From Elgaria multicarinata webbii (Eukaryota > Chordata > Lepidosauria > Squamata > Anguidae): 64,000 nucleotides of DNA. Shown here in pieces: positions 44,390 through 56,095 of the stretch. Numbering within the stretch: the first letter of the stretch is position 1; each line of letters opens with the position of its first letter. The notes below the pieces were generated by a model. The model saw only the letters and a program-made list of their open reading frames with translations, did no database searches and was not told the origin of the DNA. Where the stretch lies: positions 30,733,501 to 30,797,500 of the forward strand of contig NC_086183.1 of NCBI RefSeq assembly GCF_023053635.1, read 5' to 3'. Position numbers and translations under genes: made by a program.

Positions 44390-45825
44390 ATCCTAGGCAT
44401 AAAAGGATGGAGCGTGAGGAGAATAGAAGCAGGAAAGCGTTACAGCCGGGAAGATACACGGGCAGGTAAATGTGGGCGCAGAAAGCAGCACCAACTGGCC
44501 AGAGAATTCATCTTGCTCGGAGAAGGCCGTGGGCTACTTGTACCAGCCACCGTCAACTCTACATCTAAAACACGGGTTGAAAGGGCAGGTTCCTGGGTTC
44601 AAATCCAAAACCCATGGAGAAGGTGGGGGACTAGCATGTTGGCGTGTGGGCAGGGCTGGGCAGGGCGGGGGGCAGTGGGGGCAGTTGGCATGGGCCTATG
44701 ATTTTGAGGGGGCCTACTCTGAGTCCCCCTGGGCAAAGTTGCTTGATTTTTCTGTAGTTGATGATGAATTTGCCCAAAGAAAAGCACATAAAGCATTTCT
44801 GAACGTGAAGAAATGATGTCTTATATACATCTTGAATAAAAATGCTTGCCATTACCTTTTTTATAAATCGTTCTTGTTCATATGTATTTAGAACTGATTA
44901 AAAAATACTTAATGAGCCGTTTGAAATGGGGCCTACATTTCCCATCCGGCCCGGGCCTATTCCCAGCTTTCTCTGGCCCTGCGTGTGGGTACAGCTGGGA
45001 GGTCAAAACTCCTCCTTTCTCTTCACAGCTTTGGAGGGGGAATGGAAGCTAACAGTGACCGCTCTTCGGAAGAGTTGGCCAATGCGTGGCGTGTGCTTTC
45101 ATTGGCCCCGCTCCTGTGCTCTTAACAGTAGCTGGATACTCCCTACACGTCTGCATTTCAGCCCGCTGTGAAAGCGCGGGAACAGGGAGGCCAAATAATC
45201 CTACCCTTTGCCGGCCTCACAGAAAACAAGAATGGTCTCCGGAAGGTTGAATTGGAACCACTTCTTCCCTATTTCCTCTGTGCAGGCAAGCAGTAAGGCT
45301 TAATAGTTACAGTGGATGACGCTAGGGATGGGGGTCAGGGGGAGGTAACTCGATAGGTAAGAGCCAAGATACTTGAGTTCTCTGTGTGTACAGTGGCGGA
45401 GCCTTGGGGGGGGTGGCACCCTTTTTAATGTCACTTCTCAGTGAACAAGTTGTCTCCCTCACACTCACACACTGAACTTTTCCCCATACTATCCCACTTT
45501 ATGGGGTTTTGTTTTTTAAAAGTGCTCCCCCCCACACCCCGCTTGCAAACAGTGGCTGAGTTCAGACGACATGCCTTCCTGGATCCTATCCTACTCACTG
45601 AGTTAAAAATAATAATAATCACACACACACCTCTTTGGATCCAACCGAGTTTAAAAAATTGGGGGCATTTCTCCTTTCTGAATCCCTCCTAACTGGATCT
45701 TAATGAGATTTCTTTTCATGCTGGTCCCCTTTTGATCTTTCCTTGGCTGGATCTTGCCGACTATAAACAACAAAAAAGTGCCTCTTTGGGTCCCTCCCCA
45801 TTGGAGCCTATTAAAAATACAAACA
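44390..45825. promoter_or_regulatory. GGN upstream region with CCAAT boxes
   Basis: Around 45075-45110 there is a TTGGCCAATGCG palindrome-like CCAAT element and a second CCAAT in inverse orientation (TCATTGGCCC). They lie about 700 bp upstream of the GGN start codon. A TIR-like GTGGCTGAGTTCAGACGACA at 45550 matches the inverse of the element end near 33470. Otherwise unassigned. Confidence 0.35.
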
Positions 45826-46810
45826 TAAGAACATCAGAAGAGCCCTGCTGGATCAGACCAAGGGTCCGTCTAGTCCAGTTCACACAGTGGCCAACCTGCC
45901 ATCGGCCAGGGATGAACAAGCAGGACATGGTGCAACAGCACCCTCCTACCCATGTTCCCCAGCAACTGGTGCACACAGGCTTATTGCCTCGAATACTGGA
46001 GATAGCACACAACTATCAGGGCTAGTAGCCATGGATAGCCTTTGCCTCCAGGAATTTATCCAACCCCCTTTTAAAGCCATCCGAGTTTGTGGCCATCACT
46101 ACATCCTGTGGTAGTGAGTTCCATAATTTAACTCTGCGCTGTGTGAAGAAGTCCTTCCTTTTATTTGTCCACTAATCAATTTCATGGGATGACCCCATTG
46201 GGTTCTAGTATTTTGAGAGAAGGAGAAAAATGTCTCCCTGTCTACATTCTCCAGCCCAGGCATAATTTTGTCCACCTCTATCATGTGTCCCCTCAGCCTC
46301 CTTTTTTCCAAGCTAAACAATCCCATTTTCCTCCTCCCTCCCAATCCCCTTTCCTTTTATGTCATGTCTTTTAGATTATAAGCCTGTGGGTAGGGATTGT
46401 CAAGAAATACTTTTGTAAGCCGCCGTGAGAGCCTTTTTTGGCTGAATGGCGGCATAAAAATCCTTAAATAAATAAATTAATATAAATAAATGTAACATTC
46501 CCTCGTAGGGGAGATGCTCCAGCCCCTTCATCATTTTAGTTTCCCTTTTCTGCACTTTTTTCCAGCTCTATAATGTCCTTTTTTTTAGGTGTGGTGACCA
46601 GAACTGTACACGGTACTCTAAGTATGGTCGCACCATAGATTTGTATAAGGGCAGTATGATGCCGGCTGTTTTATTCTCAATTCCTTTTCTTATAATGCCT
46701 AAACATAGCCTTTGCCTTCTTTACAGGGGCCGCACCCTGGGTAGACATTTCCATCGACCTGTCCATCACAATCCCAAGATCTCTCTCTTGCTTTAATATC
46801 CCTCTTGCTT
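45826..46810 (-). repeat. CR1-group LINE tail interrupted by another repeat
   Basis: 45826-46330 and 46495-46810 are two parts of one minus-strand CR1 3' end; they continue each other at the 'AAGCTAAACAATCC' / 'CCTCGTAGGGGAGATG' junction. 46331-46494 is an inserted plus-strand tail ending TTAAATAAATAAATTAATAT. Total CR1 length about 820 bp, the longest copy of this family here. Confidence 0.85.
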
Positions 46811-46899
46811 TACTCCTTCCTCTCTGGATCCTACTCACTAAGTTTTAAAAAAAAAGAAAGAAGAGGAAGTTCCTCTCCCCACCTGACCTACACACCTTT

Positions 46900-47170
46900 C
46901 CCAGGTGTGCCCCTCCCCCCAGGACTGGGCTCCTCCCCCTTGCTCCTTTCGGCACCGCCTCCTCCTCCTCCTCCAAATTGCGTTCCCTCCCACTCACCGC
47001 CTGGCTATGCGGCTACTCCCGGACGGAGCTTGGGGAGGGGAACGAGTGGGCGGAGCCGCAACGGATATAACGGACGCCCCGCCCACTTCAACCCCCCCCC
47101 CGCCCCGCGTTGGCCGTGGAGGGGGCTGGCCCTGTCCGGGGAGGGTTGACCCACGAGCCTAGCTAGACAC
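46900..47170. promoter_or_regulatory. CpG-rich island
   Basis: GC boxes (GGGCGGAGCC at about 47050; GCCCCGCCC inverse at about 47076), many CpGs and ACTCCCGGACGG. It lies 2.6 kb upstream of the GGN start and could be its promoter with a 5' non-coding exon, or the start of an unseen plus-strand gene. Confidence 0.4.
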
Positions 47171-47314
47171 GGTAGCTCCCAAGTCCGTGTGCTGCAGCTC
47201 TTGGAAGGGGGCGCAAAAAGGGGGACACCTATATTTTGGGGCGGGGGTGTTTGTGTATGATGAACAATTAGGGATTTAAACAAACAACTTCTTAGGTTAT
47301 CAATTGTAGCCTAT

Positions 47315-48501
47315 CCTGATGCGCTCCAGACGTGTTGGACTACAATTCCCATGATCCACCTGGGAGATTGTTTTGTTTATTTATTGCATTTCTATTTATT
47401 TATTGCATTTGTAGCTTTGGCTCTTGGGCGGCATAAAAATGTAATAAATAAATCCCAGCGGTGGCCAGGAGTGCATTTGCACAGTTAAAAGCTAGTGCGC
47501 CAGCTGCGCCTGTTCCTAGAGATGTCGGACCTGGCCACGGTGACACGTGCCTTAGTTACATCCCAATTGGATCACTGTAACGCGCTCTACGTGGGGCTGC
47601 CTTTGAAGAGTGTTCGGAAACTCCAGCTGGTTCAAAGAGCTTCAGCCAGATTGTTGACCAGGGCTGGTTACAGGGAGCAGAGAACCCCCCTGTTAAAACA
47701 GCTCCACTGGCTTCCAGTCTGTTTCCAGGCACAATTCAAAGTGTTGGTTATGACCTATAAAGCCCTATATGGCTCAGGTCCAGGTTATCTGAAAGCCCAT
47801 ATTCTCCCTTATGAGCCTGCCCGTGCTTTGAGATCTTCTGGAGAAGCCCTTCTTTCAGTCCCACCATCTTCACAGGCGTGCTTGGTGGGAACATGGGAGA
47901 GGGCCTTCTCGGTGGCTGCTCCGGTGCTCTGGAACTCTCTTCCCGGGGAAGCTAGACTGGCTCCCTTCTTGATGGGCTTTCGGAAGCAGGCTAAAACTTT
48001 TTTGTTCCAACAGGCCTTTGGAGAGTAATTTGGTCCTCCATCTATGTTAATGTCTTATAATTTTGTTGTGTATTTTAAACGTTTATGGTTTTGTTCCCCC
48101 CATCCCAATGTATGTTCTAAACTTTGTAAGGCCGCCTTGAGGCCCAGCATTGGGCAAAAGGCGGGATACAAATAAATATAATGATTTTTTTTTCCCCCTT
48201 CAAGGAACCCAAGGCGGCGTACGTAATCCTCCTCCTCCTCTCCATGTTATCCTCACAACAACCCAGTGAGGTAGGTTGGGCTGAGAGTCTGTGACTGGCC
48301 CAAAGTCACCCAGTGGATGGGAGTTGCATTATTTATTTATTATTTGATACATTGATTGATTGATTGATTGATACATTTATATCACAACTTTCCTCCAAGG
48401 AAGGCCAAGGTGGTGGACATGATCCTCCTCTTCTCCAGTTTATTCTCACAGCAACCCTCGGTATGTAAAACAGTTTCTGCTATTTATTTCTGTTGTTGTT
48501 G

Positions 48502-48549
<48 letters not shown>

Positions 48550-48812
48550 CCTGGCCTTTTCCTTCTTCTAAGGAGGCTCACATAGCCTCTTCCTCTCCGT
48601 TTTATCCTCCCAACAACCCTGTGATGTAGGCCCAGTCGCCCAATGAACTTCACAGTCGCATGGGGAATTGAACCCGGATCTCTCAGTCCAGCACTCCACA
48701 CTACTGTGTAACCCAGTCTTCTTCAACCTGATGCCCTCCAGCATTCCTGACCATGCTGGCTGGGGCTCATGGGAGTTGAAGTCCAAAGCATCTGAAGGAG
48801 GCTGGCCTAGTC
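47315..48812. repeat. Repeat cluster: MITE arm, L2 LINE, SINE tails, (TTA)n, MITE
   Basis: MITE arm at 47315-47370. Plus-strand L2 3' end at 47480-48180, with a 177-codon intact frame (RQLRLFLEMSDLATVTRALV ... FSVAAPVLWNSLPGEARLAP ... KTFLFQQAFGE). Minus-strand CORE-SINE parts at 48183-48345, 48350-48478 and 48548-48715. A TTA microsatellite at 48502-48547. A diverged 'AACATCTGG' MITE at 48715-48812. Confidence 0.8.
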
Positions 48813-49394
48813 AATCAAACCAATGGTTAAACTTAAATGCATTGGTTAAAACTGATTTAAGCTTTCCTCAGTGGTGGGAAGGCCACAGGAGTATACGAAT
48901 GCAATAGGACAGATGTTGGAACCCGTGCTGTTTCTGGACTCCCAAGAGTTCTCCTGAGCATCTCCCGTAGATCATTCACCTGTGGAACTCCTTGCCCCAA
49001 GATGTTGCGAACGCTGTGATGAAAGGGAATTGCCGTGCTGGGCAAGACCAAGGGTTCATCTAGTCCTGGGGCGGAGAATCTCTGTCAGTCAGACCAAGGG
49101 CCAAATTCAATTCCAGAGAAGTTCTTATAGCCCAAATACCAGAATATTGTAGTTTAAAACTCTTGTGGTTTAAAACTAAGCCGAAATCTTCTTTCCTAGC
49201 AACCGCCTCGTTTTAACATTCCTGCTCAAGTCTAGGCCAAATCCAGGGTTTCCCAGAAAGCCATGCCCCGTTCACCCAGCCACCAACAGCTTGGAAGTTT
49301 CTCAGCTTTAGTCCAGTTTTTCCTCATTCTAAAGCAGAATTTTCCTCATTTGCAAAGCATTCAGCCCTATGAAAGCTGAATTGAAGGTCTGATT

Positions 49395-49407
49395 GTTGTT
49401 ATTATTA

Positions 49408-49461
<54 letters not shown>
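49395..49461 (+). repeat. (TTA)n microsatellite
   Basis: About 65 bp of TTA/ATT repeats with one interruption. Confidence 0.95.
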
Positions 49462-49469
49462 TAAATTTC

Positions 49470-50553
49470 CTGCCATTTCCCCAGTAAGGGCAACCTTGTT
49501 TGATATGTGTATGTGTGTGTGCGCCCGATCCTTTGACCTCTTTAGCTTTTGCATGTCACACCTGTTGAACCCAAAGACAGGTGTGCCTGACCCTGAAGTC
49601 CTGACTGGTGGTGCCTGCCTTATTTCAGCATATGACGACCCACGAGGCAGTGCTGGCTTCGGGGGGGGGGATTTGGGGGGGAGTGGTTGCTTGGACAACA
49701 TGCGGGACCCCCCGTCTGAATTGGCCCTGTCCTCTTCACGGGTATCACCACTGCCCTTTGCTTACACACTCCCTTGGGGGCCAGCCACCCAAAGTGGAAG
49801 CAGGCAGGGTGATGTGGACGTTGCTGCACTTCCTCCCGTGGTTGTCACTGCTCACTTCTTCAGAGCGGTCAGGGAAACAGGCAGTGAGAGAAAAAGGCAG
49901 AGGAGCAGCCAGGCCAGGGCACTGTCAGCGGTTGGCGGTGGGCCCCCTGTTGAGGTGTGGCCATCGGCAGCTGCCCAGTGATGCCGACCTCTGCTGTGGG
50001 CCCTGTTTTTGGTGGCAAAGTGAGCTTCCGGGTCTCTCGGCCACCCTCTGAAGACCAGAGTAACCCCCTTCCCCCCCACCCCAGGAAAAGAAAAGTTGGT
50101 CCATCCGTGTCCTGCGGTATGAGATACGTGCTGTTTCCACTTGTTCGGTTAGCCCCCTTAACTTGTTTTAACCGTCCTTCTGTGTTCCAGTTTGATCAGC
50201 TCAGGAAAAAGGTTTGGCTTGACATACACACCCTGACTTCCAGCCGCACGGATCCTTTCTTTCGGTCCAAACCATTTCGTAGAGCTGGGGAAAAAGCGCC
50301 AGGACCTGACTTCAAATGGTATTGGCAAGGGAGAGTTGAATTTGAATCAGGGACGCTGTTTACACACCAATACACCTTCAAGGCTGCTGCTCTGGTCTTT
50401 TGCTGGCTCCAGCTGGCTTCTCCCTTGAAGCCATTGGCAGATGAATTACCATTTCTTTCTGGTCTGCATCTTTCCTTCTCCCCCCCTTCCTTCTCCCCCC
50501 TCCTCCTTTTGATCTCTTTTGAGATTCTTCCAGGGCATTAGGACCAGGTGGAA

Positions 50554-50591
<38 letters not shown>

Positions 50592-51095
50592 TTTGGATTC
50601 GCTTTTTTCCCCCTCTTCCCCCCCCTCCCCCAGCTTCTGGCCCTGCACCATCAGTGTAAGCGACCCAGTCCTTGATTCCTGTTTTTGGTTAGTATAAACC
50701 TTGGGGTAGGCAATTCAGAACAGGTGCAAGGAAGTAAGACGGGTGGGGGTGGGGGTGGGGGGTGGAGGGAGAGAGACGACTCCAGGCAGAGGTGGGCAGA
50801 GGGGGTGGGGATTGGCGGGGGGGCGAGGGGGGGTTAGAAACAATGCTAATTTGTACTCGCTGGAAAAATGGCTGCTAGTTTGTCATCACCTTTATGAAGC
50901 TGAATGGCAACCTATGCAGAGTTAGGGATTCGTACCAGATATGCATATGAAATTCTAATTGATGGGGAAAGGGGGGGGGATCCCTTCAACATGAATATGG
51001 AAGTCTAACGTGCAAGCTGTAACGGCCATCGATTCACAGTGAGTCATTCTTTTTTCTATATGGGGGGGGGGCTTTTAAAGATTCCCTCTCTTGCA

Positions 51096-51134
<39 letters not shown>

Positions 51135-52589
51135 CACACATACATATATATATATAAAAAAATTAAAAAGGCTGTTGTTGTTATTTCTCCCACCTTTTTC
51201 TTCAACATGTAATAAGAGATAGGAAAGGGGGAGAGAGAGAAAAAATCTCCATTCATAAAAATCTGCCTGTTTTTAAAAGCCTTTCAGCACGTTTTTATTT
51301 TATTCTTTTTGACTGTTTTGTTATAGCGCCTATGTCTGTCAGCTCTAGCTGCATTTTTTTCTTCTTTTTAAAACAATATTTATATCCCATATACATGTAC
51401 GTATCTAGGTGTATGGTGTGTGTGGATTTTTTCCCCCCCTTCTTCAATGAAGCGTTCTTTTTCTTGAAAGGATGAAGGTGGGTCTTTTTTTATGAATGAA
51501 ATTCGATCCCACCAAAAAAAAAAAAAGGGTGGGGGTCTATTTGTTTGTGAATCAAAGCCATTTGCATCTGGATTCATTCATAAAAAAGGAAGTGTTTAGT
51601 TGCTCTATAAGATTCATCATGGTAGGCTACATTTTCTCTTTTCTTGCCTGTCAGTTTTGGACTCGGGGTAGGGGGCTACGGTGGGGGGGGGCTGTTAAGC
51701 TGGCTGTGTCATAGTGGAAGGATGTAAGATTGTTTCAGGTTTTGTGTGTTTTAAACCCCTGGGGGTGGGGGGAGAGGGAAAAATGAGATCTTCCAACGTA
51801 TATACATATAAATTCCCCCTTATTACAGCCTGAGCGCTATTATAGATATATAATACACGTATTAATTCCCCCACCCCACCCCCGTTCACCTGTTGTTTAT
51901 TCAAGAAACAGGGACAAAGAACCTAGTCTAGGTCATGTGACCCTCCATTCACAAAAATCCAGCCCAGGATTTCCATTGAGATGGGCTGAAGGAATAAGGC
52001 AGCTGGGCCATAGAGAAACCTACCTTTTCCAAGGCTATTACATAGCACTGGCAAAAGGGGAGATAGTGGTGGGGTGGGAGGGGAAAAGAGGGGAGGGGGT
52101 GGATGGGTAGGTAGGTAGGTGGGCTTGCAGTTTTCAAGAAGAGGTTGTTGACAACCTGCATCAGACATCCGACTTAGGGGGGGAAAGGGGTGCGAAGGGG
52201 GCGCGGATACATATTTTTCATCTATTTATTTTTCCCCATAAATATTGGCACTCCAGCAGACCATACTTCTGCAACAAGGTTTGGAACTGCAAAACTGTAT
52301 TTAAATATGAACTAATTTATATAACCTTTCTTGCACGTTTGAGAAAATCTGTAGATGGATAGATATGTGTGTGTATTTAATCTGAAAAGGGGAAACTACA
52401 ATGTACGTAAATGTTCTTGAAGATATAGTCCTAGATGGGGGGCTTTGATTCATTCAGAGTGGTCTGCAGGATGTTAACGTTAATATATATTGTGGTTGCA
52501 GCGGAAGGGGGATGAGGTGGGAATTGATTTCAGACCCTCTGCCTACTGGTACTCAATTCTTGCCTACGCCAAGGCCAAAAAGAGGGGAG

Positions 52590-52634
<45 letters not shown>

Positions 52635-53201
52635 ATCAAATTTCTTTCCTGGTGTGCTGTGTATCTCAGATTTTTTTGGTTTTGATGGAAAAGGTGTGTG
52701 TGTGTGTGTGTTGGGGCAGTGGGGGGGAAGAGCTTTTAATGTATATAGATCGTAGTTCTCTTTTTCTCCCTTTCATCATAATGGTGGCAGGGTGTTTTGT
52801 GTAGTTTTTTGGGTTTTTTTCTGAATTTGTGCTTATGCCAAATAGGGTTTTTTTTAAATCATGTTTTTCTTCCTTTTTGGTAACAACAAAAAAAAAAGGT
52901 GGTTTGAGAATATAACATCTTGTGAGGAAGATCAGAAAATGGGGTTTTTGCTTTAGTGTGGAGCATTCTCGTGAAAAGAGCATTGCTTAGATTTGAGCAA
53001 AAAATATCCCCTTTTAACAATAAAATCAAGAAAAAATGACAATTCCTCTGTTTCCCCCCCCTCATTTTCTTCCCCTTGCCACCAAAACGAGGGATACGTT
53101 TCTCCACTTTACTTCCAACATCTTTGATCTTGTAATACATAATGTCGTTTTCCATGGCAACGCGTTGTGATGTCACCTGTATGTTGAAAACACTCTGTGT
53201 G

Positions 53202-53237
<36 letters not shown>

Positions 53238-54300
53238 AGTGAGGGTCTGATGTTTCTGCTTTTTTTTTTGACTTTCTAACAATTATCTTTCCTCCCCTTT
53301 TTGTTAGAAAACATAAATCTCTGTTCTTATCCTGGACCGTTGGGCGCTGCCACAAATTCTTAATGGTTGGAATGGGGGCTCATCCTGTATTATATTGTGT
53401 TGTGTGGTTATATATTTCCTCCTCTTCTCTTATTCCCCCAGCCATACCCCTTCCTTGCAGTATCAACCCTCTTTGTTCCATTAAAACAGGAAAAAATATC
53501 TGGAAAGTGAAAGCCAAGAATTAAGGGTTTCTTCTTCCAAATTTCCAGTTTTTCCATTAAGAAGTTGGTGGGTTTCCTAGGATCAGAATGCAGCTTCTTT
53601 TTCAGCAAAGCATTATTTTTAAGGGGCATGTTAAAGCGACGATCTTATTAGGAAAGGAGATTTCTTGAGTTGGCTTCTAAAGTAAGAGAGGAATATAGTT
53701 CAGTGGTTAGAGCCGAGACAGGGTTCAGAGACTAAATCAGCCCTGTTTCCTCCAGTCTTTGACTAGTGTTGGCACAGGGCAGATCTACACCGCAGACTTA
53801 AAACTGGTTTGTTGGTCATCCTTTTGCCAAAGGATTTAAGAACTGCCATTCTATGAATTTGGGGCGAGGGATTTCTCAACAGAAAACTCCCAACACCCTC
53901 ATCGGATGATAATTCCCAAGATCCTTTGCAGGGAAGCCATGATGTTTAAAATGGTTCCGAACCGAATATATGTTTGCAGTGTAGATGCGACCCCAGCGTT
54001 TGCACTGCTGACTCATTGTGTAACCTTGCCCAGTGCTTCCTTCCCACTGACTTGGGCTGCAGTGTTTGCCAATTAATCGGCTAGATAAGTTGATTAAGAA
54101 ATATTTAATCGATTCTAAAGATGTCCTGGATTTAATCATGCATCATATTTTTGATTGCTGTTTTATTTTATTTTTAAAGTTTATAAAAAGTACTCTGGAA
54201 AACCGTGGATGGCTGGTGCTGTCGTAGAAATACTTTTCTCCTCCTCGTCTTCCTTCACACAGGATGGGATGCCTCTTTTAAGATGCTGCGACATGAGCAG
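49470..54300 (+). other. Repeat-poor, T-run-rich region, possibly a long 3' UTR or regulatory block
   Basis: For about 4.8 kb the LINE/SINE/MITE density falls nearly to nothing; only a MITE at about 53777-53993 is recognised. The plus strand is full of T runs, TTTATTTT and AATATTTATAT motifs, poly-G tracts, and dinucleotide repeats: CT 50561-50587, AT 51097-51126, GT 52592-52630 and 52694-52711, AT 53204-53235. AATAAA lies at 53019-53024. No coding exon was recognised; open frames such as 49957-50541 lack domains. Synteny would place SPRED3 near here in mammals, but none of its EVH1 or Sprouty-domain motifs are visible. Confidence 0.4.
53777..53993. mobile_element. Non-autonomous DNA transposon with GCAGATCTACAC ends
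   Basis: Left GCAGATCTACACCGCAGAC and right GTTTGCAGTGTAGATGCG are imperfect inverted repeats. Related by ends to 14407 and 5282. Confidence 0.5.
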
Positions 54301-54654
54301 GCATTTTTTTTAAATGATTTTTTTTAAAGCTCTGTTTTATTTATATACAGATCCATGCATATTTAATTCATTAATTGGTTAAAATTCACCCAACAAATTG
54401 GCTAGGATCTATTTCGTTAGGCAAATGCCCTTCCTTTTATTCTGTGAAATGGGTATAGTGAAGCTTCCATAACGCAAGATCAAATCAGTTCTAATTCGTA
54501 GAATACAAAATCTCTTATTTTAAATGGCTCCATCAAGAGGCTCTGATTCAGCGTGGAGAATTGCCCTTTCAATACTAAAACTCTGTCTTTTGGTACAAGA
54601 GACGCAGTCCTTGGGGGCCTACTTCTTTTGTAAGCCATGACCCAGGCAGAGCTT

Positions 54655-55515
54655 ACTTCAAGTGCCAAAGACCACACTGGCTGGGGATGATGATAGTTGT
54701 AGTACAACACATCTGGTAGGTGTGAAGTTGGTGAAGGCTGGCCAAGGAGCATAGGCAGCCCTCTGGTAAGGCAAGACAAGAACCCCTGCTGGATTTGACC
54801 AAACACCCACCTTTTAGCATGCTCCACCATCTTGGCCTCAGAAGCAGAGTATGAAAGTGAGGGGGCTATCCCCTCTTATTTCATCCCAGTATCTGGTATT
54901 CAGAGGTAGACTCTCTCTGAACATGGAGGTGCAATTTAAGCACGGGGCAGGATCCTCAGAAAACATGCAAGGCAACCTGGGCTTGGAAATGGGCTCACTG
55001 ACTTTGGTAGCTCTCATCCTTGATCTCAGATTTTCGAGGGGTGTCATGAGTTTGAGCTGAGAAGGGGGCTGGGAGGAGTCCCCCCCCCTTGCTTCTGAGG
55101 CATCTGGAGGGCGCAGAAAGGCGTCATGGGAAGTGGGGGACCTGAGAAGCATGGAACGACTGGGGGGGGTGAGTGACACCCCTCTGGCTCCTCAGCTCCA
55201 AGACGCGGAAGTTGCTTGGGGCTCATCCAGCTCTCCTGAGGAGAGTGGCACCCCCCATGAGATTGCAGAGGACCCACATGTCATGTGGCTTGCCCCACAG
55301 GTGTGTCCCTGTTGCAAACAGTGAGGAACAATGGGAAATAAAAGCATTTTACAAATCCTGAGTCAGCGCCTCGATGGATGTAGCTCAGGGGTGTGTGTGC
55401 AACTTGTGTCCCTCCAGATGTTTTGGTCTACGATTCCCATCAGGTCTAGCCAGCATAGCCAATAGTGTGGGACCATGGGAGTTGTAGGCCAAAACATCTG
55501 AAGGGCCACGCTGTT
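54655..55515. repeat. Two 'AACATCTGG' MITE arms around unassigned sequence
   Basis: Arms at 54655-54750 (GATAGTTGTAGTACAACACA) and 55395-55515 (TGTCCCTCCAGATGTTTTGG ... GGCCAAAACATCTGAAGGGC). 54751-55394 was not classified; short open frames there show no domain. Confidence 0.55.
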
Positions 55516-55659
55516 AAACGTCATACCTAAACAGGTTTAACGGTCGTTCTTTCCCTCTCCAGACAGTTCTGCAAGGGGGTGAGTGCCTTAAACAAAAGGC
55601 CAGGATTGGCACCAAGGCTCAGCATGGTCAGGCACTTGCTAAGGGCCCATGCCTCATAG

Positions 55660-56095
55660 AGTCATAGAATAGTAGAGTTGGAAGGGGCCTATAAGGCCAT
55701 CGAGTCCAACCCCCCGCTCAATGCAGGAATCCACCCTAAAGCATCCCTGACAGATGACTGTCCAGCTGCCTCATGAATGCCTCCAGTGTGGGAGAGCCCA
55801 CCACCTCCCTAGGTCATGGGTTCCACTGTCGTACTGCTCTAACAATCAGGACGTTTTTCCTGATGTCCAGCTGGAATCTGGCTTCCTGTCACTTGAGCCC
55901 GTTATTCCGTGTCCTGCCCTCTGGGAGGATCGAGAAGAGATCCTGGCCCTCCTCTGTGTGACAACCTTTCAAGTCTTTGAAGAGTGCTATCATGTCCCCC
56001 CTCAGTCCTCTCTTCTCCAGGCTAAACATGCCCAGTTGTTTCAGTCTCTCTTCACAGGGCTTTGTCTCCAGACCCCTGATTGTCCTGGTTGCAGG
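55660..56095 (-). repeat. CR1 LINE 3' end, about 435 bp
   Basis: Starts ATAGAGTCATAGAATAGTAG. The reverse complement encodes [20 protein letters not shown], then LEKRGLRGDMIALFKDLKGC and the tail. Broken by substitutions near the 3' half. Confidence 0.9.

Noticed and set aside
47495-48028. 177-codon intact frame as a host gene
   Set aside because: The sequence is the L2 LINE polyprotein C-terminus (ALYVGLPLKSVRKLQL, WNSLPGEARLAP) with a LINE 3' tail.
49957-50541. 194-codon plus-strand frame as a gene exon
   Set aside because: A CAG acceptor lies at about 50190, but the peptide has no recognised domain and ends in low-complexity Leu/Phe/Pro; no partner exon was found.
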